Source of the DNA: an uncultured Bacilli bacterium
Lineage (GTDB): Bacteria; Bacillota_I; Bacilli_A; ML615J-28; CAG-698
DNA length: 9,998 nt
Reading direction: 5' to 3'
Assembly (NCBI GenBank): GCA_947624315.1
Contig: CANQJU010000027.1
Location: forward strand, 1 to 9,998
In this document: positions 5,919 through 9,998 of the stretch, in pieces
Layout: every line of letters starts with the position of its first letter
Numbering within the stretch: position 1 is the stretch's first letter
The notes under the pieces: generated by a model
The model's database searches: none
What the model was told of the DNA's origin: nothing
The model's input: the letters and a program-made list of their open reading frames with translations, nothing else
Program-made: the position numbers and the translations under genes

Positions 5919-6206
5919 ATGAATAAATTTATTATTAAACTTATTAAAATGTATCAAAATGCTACAGCTGATGGCCCCAAGCATTGCAAATATGAACCTA
6001 CATGTTCAAATTATGCTATTGGGGTATATGAAAAATTCAACTTTTTCAAAGCCACTTTTTTAACAATTTATCGTATATTAAGATGCAATCCATTTTCTAA
6101 AGGTGGATATGATCCCGTTCCATTATCACGCAAAGAAAAAAGAGAATTAAAAAATTCTCTTAAAAAAAGTTCTGATTCTATTCCAAATATTAACGAAAAA
6201 GGCTAA
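5919..6206 (+). CDS. yidD: Membrane protein insertion efficiency factor YidD
   Basis: A small protein of the YidD family, peripheral on the inner face of the membrane, that assists YidC/Oxa1-dependent membrane-protein insertion. The full signature is present: CKYEPTCSNYAIGVYEKF (about residues 24-41), then RILRCNPFSKGGYDPVPL (about 52-69) with the three conserved cysteines. The N-terminal MNKFIIKLIKMYQ is the usual amphipathic helix. At 95 residues it is somewhat longer than most members. The extra 25 or so C-terminal residues are basic and low in complexity (KEKRELKNSLKKSS...). They are encoded by DNA that overlaps the convergent surface-protein gene by 60 bp and contains that gene's terminator hairpin. 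It is the only plus-strand gene in the window and is monocistronic. No rnpA, rpmH or yidC is nearby, unlike the classic rpmH-rnpA-yidD-yidC arrangement. Confidence 0.95.
   Translation: MNKFIIKLIKMYQNATADGPKHCKYEPTCSNYAIGVYEKFNFFKATFLTIYRILRCNPFSKGGYDPVPLSRKEKRELKNSLKKSSDSIPNINEKG
6131..6161 (-). terminator. Terminator of the 541-residue surface-protein gene, inside yidD coding sequence
   Basis: The minus strand reads AAGAGAATT, a 4-base loop TTTT, AATTCTCTT, then TTTTTCTTT. That is a 9-bp stem plus U-run. The hairpin includes the TAA stop of the surface-protein gene (6149-6147). On the plus strand the same bases encode the lysine/glutamate-rich segment KEKRELKNSLK of YidD, and the plus-strand 3' side is A-rich, so the element should act only in the minus direction. 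Confidence 0.75.
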
Positions 6207-7772
6207 TATTTTATCGAGTAGAGTCTTTTTTGTTGTTCCATTATTAGTTTTATCTAAAACTTTAATTGTTAAAGACAAATACTCATTATCAACATTTACA
6301 ATCATGTGATAATCTCCAGGATTAGTTTTGTTATCACTATACTCATCATAAACAATTTGGCATTTGCTATTTTCATCAATGGCTTTAGCTTCGATTAAAT
6401 AATCAATAATACCTCTTGCACTCATAGTATTTTGACGCAAATCAATATTAATAACTAAATTATCAACGAAGAATGTCGGTTTATCCGTATCTTTAACCGT
6501 AATTACAATATCTTGAAGAGCTTCATTATTAGCTTTATCTCTAACTCCCACTTGAACTTTCCATACACCTACTCTTTTTGGAGCGAATGTATAATCATCA
6601 TATTTTACATAGATTTTTTTCGTAACATCACCATCAATATCATCACTAGCAGTAATGTTTTGTAAAATCACAGATAAAGGAATAGCTTCATTTTTAGATG
6701 TTTCATAAGTAAATGTACCTTGGAATGTTGGTTTTTCGGTATCAACAATTGTTGCCACAACAGTAATATTCATTGTGAATTCAAGACGATTGCTAGAACT
6801 ATCTTCAACAAAGCATTTAACAGCATATTGACCAGCTTTGTTTTTGTTGTTTGAATAAGTATCACTTGATGTTTGGATACTATCTGTCAAACTGCCATCA
6901 CTATTATCCCATACATCAGCCAGTTCGTAAAAATGATTCAAATCATAGTTATCTTGATCACTGACACTAAAGGTAGTCTCTCCCCTAACTACTGGTTTAG
7001 TATTATCAAGAACTTGAACATTAATTGTAAATAAGGAAAAATTATTGGCTTTATCTGTTGCTTTTAAAACAACTTTCCATAAACCTTTCTTACGACAATT
7101 CTCTGTATATGTATCTTGGAATTTAACAATTTCACTAGTAATATCTCCATCAGCATCATCAATAGCTCTAACCCCTTTAATTAATTCTTCATAAGAAATA
7201 GGATCTTCACTTTCAGTAATATAATATCCTTCTTGATTTTCCTCAACTTGTTTTAAGTCGACATTTGCCCCATTATAATTTGTTTGATGTCGACTGAAAT
7301 TTGCTGAATTACCATAATTAGTATTAGTCATAAGCAAATTATCTTCAATATTACAAATGTTTGTTGAAGAACCATAATCAAGTTCATAACTTATTTCAAA
7401 AGTTAAATACTTTCCTTGTGCACTTGTAGAAAAGATTTTATTATTAGATTCTCCAGCTTCTGTATAATGCAATGTTGAAAGATATTGATTATCTTTATCA
7501 TATTCTTTTATTATTACATCATTCATTTGTGATCCTTGATAATCAATACAAAAAATATAATATGTTGATGAAGGTTTTATTCTTATTCTATTGATAGAAT
7601 AATATTTTCCTTTATTGATTTGATCACCAAAAATAAATTTAAAGTTTTCACTTTCAAAATAATTACCTTCAATAGGTAAAAATTCACTATTAGCAAAGGA
7701 ACTTGCTTTAGTCCTTACCCCACATAATCCTAAAAAAAACATAAACAGTAAAATAAAAATTTTTTTCTTCAT
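6147..7772 (-). CDS. Secreted multi-domain surface protein with DUF5011/HYR-like Ig repeats and an amphipathic C-terminus
   Basis: A 541-residue extracellular protein. The signal peptide is residues 1 to about 23 (MKKKIFILLFMFFLGLCGV). Residues about 30-160 form a beta-rich N-terminal domain (IKPSSTYYIFCIDYQ...), perhaps a jelly-roll/ligand-binding fold. About four Ig-like modules of 75-90 residues follow (about 178-262, 262-347, 347-433, 433-507). The first three carry the D-x-D-G-[DS]-[IVL]-T turn (DDADGDITSEI, DNSDGSLTDSI, DDIDGDVTKKI). The first and third also have 'W-KV' strands, DKANN, and KP[VT] linkers; the fourth is degenerate. The last 25 residues (LLDKILAFFVNIWNRIRTFFKRIF) form an aromatic/basic amphipathic helix, not a classic LPXTG or transmembrane anchor. 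SD AGGGGGAT precedes the ATG. The gene has its own promoter, and its terminator lies within yidD. Likely adhesion or carbohydrate-related, but this is inference. Confidence 0.88.
   Translation of the reverse strand: MKKKIFILLFMFFLGLCGVRTKASSFANSEFLPIEGNYFESENFKFIFGDQINKGKYYSINRIRIKPSSTYYIFCIDYQGSQMNDVIIKEYDKDNQYLSTLHYTEAGESNNKIFSTSAQGKYLTFEISYELDYGSSTNICNIEDNLLMTNTNYGNSANFSRHQTNYNGANVDLKQVEENQEGYYITESEDPISYEELIKGVRAIDDADGDITSEIVKFQDTYTENCRKKGLWKVVLKATDKANNFSLFTINVQVLDNTKPVVRGETTFSVSDQDNYDLNHFYELADVWDNSDGSLTDSIQTSSDTYSNNKNKAGQYAVKCFVEDSSSNRLEFTMNITVVATIVDTEKPTFQGTFTYETSKNEAIPLSVILQNITASDDIDGDVTKKIYVKYDDYTFAPKRVGVWKVQVGVRDKANNEALQDIVITVKDTDKPTFFVDNLVINIDLRQNTMSARGIIDYLIEAKAIDENSKCQIVYDEYSDNKTNPGDYHMIVNVDNEYLSLTIKVLDKTNNGTTKKTLLDKILAFFVNIWNRIRTFFKRIF
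6196..6231 (+). terminator. Possible weak terminator of yidD
   Basis: AAAAAGGCT (6196-6204) can pair with AGTCTTTTT (6222-6230), 9 pairs including one G-U, around a 17-base loop. The stem overlaps the yidD stop codon and ends in a T-run. It is mostly A-T and the tail beyond is short, so support is modest. Confidence 0.3.
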
Positions 7773-7812
7773 ATAATCCCCCTATACCCCATAAATATTT
7801 TTTACACAATAA

Positions 7813-7821
7813 ATTATAGCA
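7813..7821 (-). promoter_or_regulatory. Extended -10 promoter of the Ig-repeat surface-protein gene
   Basis: The minus strand reads TGC (7821-7819) directly followed by a consensus TATAAT (7818-7813). The -35 at 17-base spacing is CTTTTA, which is poor, so the TGn extension probably carries recognition. Transcription would start near 7806, giving a leader of about 33 nt with the SD AGGGGGAT before the ATG at 7772. The same nine bases, TGCTATAAT, form the yidD -10 region. Confidence 0.55.
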
Positions 7822-7856
7822 TATTTTTTTAATTATAAAAGGAAAAAATTTATATT

Positions 7857-8906
7857 TCAAACACCCTTATTTTCTAGTTGTTTTAAGATGCTTTTAATGA
7901 TATTTTGATAAATATTTTCTTCTCTTTCCATCTCTTTAACAAGTTTGAATTGATTTTTAGCTCTTATTAAATTATGATTAGGATAGTCTGTTTTAAAATA
8001 AACATCATTTTCTAAATAATCAGTTAAAAATCTAATTCCACATTCTAAAGTTATAATCTTTGCGCTTTCAAAAAGTAACTCTTTTTCTATGTCTGTTAAA
8101 ATAGGATATGTTTTTTCTAGGAATCCTTTGCTTAAAGAATAAAATATTTTTTTATTTATTTTTACTTTTCGTAAATCTTTCTCATCTTCTTTGGCTTTGT
8201 TTATGGCCACTCTAATAGCATCTCCATAATCAAACAATAAACTTCCCGGCATAACTGTATCTAAATCAATTAAACAAATTGCTTGGCATGTATTGCTATT
8301 GATCATTATATTGTTTAGTTTAGTATCGTTGTGAGTTACTCTTATGGGAACGCTATTTAATTTATTCATATATTCTTTTATTAATAATTTATGTTCACTG
8401 ACAAATCTAATTTCTAAAAAGCAATTATTTACTTTAGCATTATTATTAATTAAAGAAAACAATTTTTCATATCTTTTTAAGGTATTATGAAAATTAGGTA
8501 TGGTAATCTTTAATTTTTTTATTGGAAAATCCGTTAATAAAAAAGAGAAATCTCCAATGGCTTTACCGATTTCATAAAATATTTTATCATCAGTGGATAT
8601 TTCTAAAGTTTCTCCACCTTCAATATATTTATAACATCGCCAATAACAATTCTCAACTTTTTTTAGTTTTTTACCATGATTATCTTTAACAATTTCTAAT
8701 GTTTTTCCTCCACGCATTTTTATATATTTAGTAACCAAATCAATATTTTGCATAACATATTTAGTCTTTTTAAATACATTTGTATTGATTTGTTGGAGAA
8801 TATATTTTCCTATAGTTGTTTCTACCAAATATGTTTTATTAATATGACCATTCCCAAAGGGGTGATAGTTAACAATATATTTATAAAATGGATATCCTTT
8901 TAGCAC
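7857..8906 (-). CDS. NahK/MdsC-family anomeric sugar kinase (probable N-acetylhexosamine 1-kinase), APH fold
   Basis: A 349-residue cytoplasmic kinase with the aminoglycoside-phosphotransferase/choline-kinase fold. The family is read from PFGNGHINKTYLVE (about 16-29), YILQQINTNVFK (35-46), the HNDTKLNNIM catalytic loop (H192, D194, N199), the LIDLDT metal-binding loop (212-217) and the C-terminal CGIRFLTDYLENDVYFKTDYPNHNL block. These match N-acetylhexosamine 1-kinases (NahK of bifidobacteria, MdsC of Bacteroides/Prevotella), which phosphorylate GlcNAc/GalNAc at C1. Exact substrate is inference, because no phosphorylase, epimerase or uridylyltransferase gene lies beside it. There is no in-frame ATG at the 5' end. 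The GTG at 8906 lies 14 bases past the SD GGAGGGG, while an ATT codon at 8915 has better spacing. The gene ends in TGA. No clear terminator follows, so some read-through into the next surface-protein gene is possible. It is not an antibiotic-resistance APH. Confidence 0.85.
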   Translation of the reverse strand: MLKGYPFYKYIVNYHPFGNGHINKTYLVETTIGKYILQQINTNVFKKTKYVMQNIDLVTKYIKMRGGKTLEIVKDNHGKKLKKVENCYWRCYKYIEGGETLEISTDDKIFYEIGKAIGDFSFLLTDFPIKKLKITIPNFHNTLKRYEKLFSLINNNAKVNNCFLEIRFVSEHKLLIKEYMNKLNSVPIRVTHNDTKLNNIMINSNTCQAICLIDLDTVMPGSLLFDYGDAIRVAINKAKEDEKDLRKVKINKKIFYSLSKGFLEKTYPILTDIEKELLFESAKIITLECGIRFLTDYLENDVYFKTDYPNHNLIRAKNQFKLVKEMEREENIYQNIIKSILKQLENKGV

Positions 8907-8920
8907 CCTTTTAATATTAA

Positions 8921-8971
8921 CCCCTCCATTATTATCATATATAGTATATGAATATCCATTATTTTTGACTA
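8921..8971 (-). promoter_or_regulatory. Promoter and SD of the sugar kinase gene
   Basis: On the minus strand: -35 TAGTCA (8971-8966), 17-base spacer, -10 TATACT (8948-8943), with transcription expected near 8936. The SD GGAGGGG is at 8927-8921. The promoter begins immediately after the U-run of the upstream terminator. The SD is 5-7 bases from an ATT codon (8915) and 14 from the GTG (8906), so the true start is uncertain. An ATG at 8929 is out of frame and soon stopped. Confidence 0.5.
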
Positions 8972-8972
8972 C

Positions 8973-9008
8973 AAAAAAAGAGCTGATTTGTTATAAATCA
9001 ACTCTTTT
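8973..9008 (-). terminator. Strong intrinsic terminator of the beta-helix protein gene
   Basis: The minus strand reads AAAAGAGTTGATTT, loop ATAAC, AAATCAGCTCTTTT, continuing as a run of seven U. The 14-bp stem has a single G-U pair. On the plus strand that position becomes a C-A mismatch and the tail is interrupted, so the element is directional. It lies 15 bases after the TAA at 9024. Confidence 0.88.
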
Positions 9009-9023
9009 ATTATTCTTTAATTA

Positions 9024-9998
9024 TTATTCAGCAGCTGTAGCTGCAGGAATTGTTTTGTTACAACGACCACATTTACCACTTGTATTATCATGAGATAAAT
9101 GAGTACCATCTATTGTAATATTAACATCTGTGCATCCTGGTTTGTTAGCTGTTGTACCATTATTAATTTCAAATGTATATTCACCTTCAACATCTTCCAA
9201 TGCTAATTTCACATGTTTACACCAATCTTTAGCATCAACTTTATTTTCGAAACTATAAGAAATTTTTCCTGTAATTTCACAACCAGAAATTGATACTGAA
9301 ACATCTCTACAATCTGTGAAATAACATACATCGAGTGCATATGGTTTTGCTTCTGTTGCTTCCCATCCAGTTGCGTCAAGATCTTTAGCACCATTAACAC
9401 TCATTGTAGATGCAATTATAGATCCACCTGAAATAGTTACATTACCTTGGTTAACAGAAAGAACATGTGATAATCCTTTTTCATTACTAGGTCTTAAGTT
9501 AGTACCATCTAGATTAACACCTTCAAGTGTTAAATTAGCATAATTTTGAATTAAGAAATTTAAACCATTACTAGCAACAGTACCTAATACATCAATTTTA
9601 CCATTTTTAATAGTAATATTGATGTTTTCTTTATCTTTTAAGTTTTCTTTATTTAATTCTTTTCCTAAATGGAATACTTGATTATTAAGTTTTTCATCAG
9701 TACTTGTACCAGGTTTTTTACCAGTATATGTCTTTCCGCCTAAATCAAGTGTTAAAGATTTTTCAATTTTTACACCTGTTTGTTGTGTATCTTTACATAA
9801 TGTAATTGTAGCTCCATCATTAGCAGCATCAACAGCATCTTGCATATTATTAAAGCACATTGAAATTGTTGAGTTACCTTCGAAATCTAATCTAATGTCA
9901 TATTCAACTTCACCAACTTTATTAGTTCCATAAGTTGAAATAGCAGGAGTACCTTTTTTATTAAACTTATAATCATTTAATGTAATATAAGGTTTATC
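9024..9998 (-). CDS. Beta-helix-like (pectate-lyase-like) secreted protein, 5' end outside the window
   Basis: The C-terminal 324 residues of a larger protein. The frame stays open from the window edge, so the in-frame ATG at 9860 is an internal methionine and not the start. The first visible segment (about residues 1-47, DKPYITLNDYKFNKKG...) reads like the end of a preceding beta-rich domain. Then comes MQDAVDAANDGATITLCKDT, the usual entry of right-handed beta-helix proteins, followed by short rungs (LTLDLGGKTYTG, INITIKNGKIDVLG, LTLEGVNLDGTNL, VTISGGSIIAS, VSISGCEITGK). The C-terminus HDNTSGKCGRCNKTIPAATAAE carries a CxxC tail similar to those ending many secreted gut Bacillota proteins. 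There is no LPXTG or transmembrane anchor at this end. Secretion is inferred; the signal peptide is not visible. GC is higher than in most neighbours and closer to ackA, which suggests strong expression or a different origin. A strong terminator follows. Confidence 0.85.
   Translation of the reverse strand, partial: DKPYITLNDYKFNKKGTPAISTYGTNKVGEVEYDIRLDFEGNSTISMCFNNMQDAVDAANDGATITLCKDTQQTGVKIEKSLTLDLGGKTYTGKKPGTSTDEKLNNQVFHLGKELNKENLKDKENINITIKNGKIDVLGTVASNGLNFLIQNYANLTLEGVNLDGTNLRPSNEKGLSHVLSVNQGNVTISGGSIIASTMSVNGAKDLDATGWEATEAKPYALDVCYFTDCRDVSVSISGCEITGKISYSFENKVDAKDWCKHVKLALEDVEGEYTFEINNGTTANKPGCTDVNITIDGTHLSHDNTSGKCGRCNKTIPAATAAE

Noticed and set aside
7857..8906. Aminoglycoside resistance phosphotransferase
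   Set aside because: It shares only the fold. The FGNGHIN, ILQQIN and RFLTDYL blocks belong to the NahK/MdsC sugar kinases.
9209..9400. 63-codon minus-strand reading frame in another frame of the beta-helix gene
   Set aside because: Lies wholly inside the larger frame, which has clear beta-helix rungs. The alternative product is low-complexity, with no start context.
9858..9860. ATG at 9860 as the start of the beta-helix protein
   Set aside because: The frame is open for 46 further codons to the window edge with protein-like sequence, and no SD stands before this ATG.

Overview
The window is very AT-rich, roughly 25-30% GC by eye, with ackA and the right-edge gene clearly richer than the rest. 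Its conserved genes are of Bacillota/Bacilli type. TGA ends two genes (the YtfI-like gene at 5265 and the sugar-kinase gene at 7857), so the standard bacterial code fits and the Mycoplasma code does not. Low GC, secreted proteins with bacterial Ig-like and beta-helix folds, and an N-acetylhexosamine-kinase-like enzyme suggest an uncultured gut Bacilli or Mollicutes-related lineage. That placement is inference. All genes except yidD lie on the minus strand, so transcription mostly runs from right to left.

Right edge (9998 to 8907): the C-terminal 324 residues of a secreted beta-helix-like protein, closed by a strong hairpin terminator. A promoter follows at once for a NahK/MdsC-family anomeric sugar kinase that has no ATG start. 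Next (7821 to 6131) comes an extended -10 promoter and a 541-residue secreted protein. It has about four DUF5011/HYR-like Ig modules and ends in a short amphipathic aromatic/basic helix. Its terminator hairpin lies inside the convergent yidD gene, so the two 3' ends overlap by 60 bp.

Core (6206 to 2134): yidD is on the plus strand behind a near-consensus promoter. Divergent from it is a housekeeping block in two units, ytfI-ytfJ (DUF2953 and GerW family, overlapping by 8 bp, ending at a hairpin) and yfcE-like phosphodiesterase-ytxK-ackA (own extended -10 promoter, SD sequences overlapping or abutting the preceding stop codons). From memory, this order matches Bacillus subtilis ytfI-ytfJ-tpx-ytxK-ackA, with a metallophosphoesterase where tpx would be.

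Left edge (2133 to 1): after ackA there is a 236-bp non-coding gap. It contains three tandem hairpins and a strong terminator, with competing complementary segments, and is a candidate small RNA or regulatory leader. Below it lies a 579-residue secreted protein with a C-terminal membrane anchor. It is translationally coupled to a further exported-looking protein that runs off the window within a tandem 24-bp repeat, which encodes an 8-residue repeat.

Most of the window is ordinary housekeeping plus surface genes. The parts most worth a second look are the structured RNA region at 1951-2117, the terminator that doubles as yidD coding sequence, the surface-protein architectures and the edge repeat. 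I see no phage, IS, CRISPR, tRNA or rRNA.
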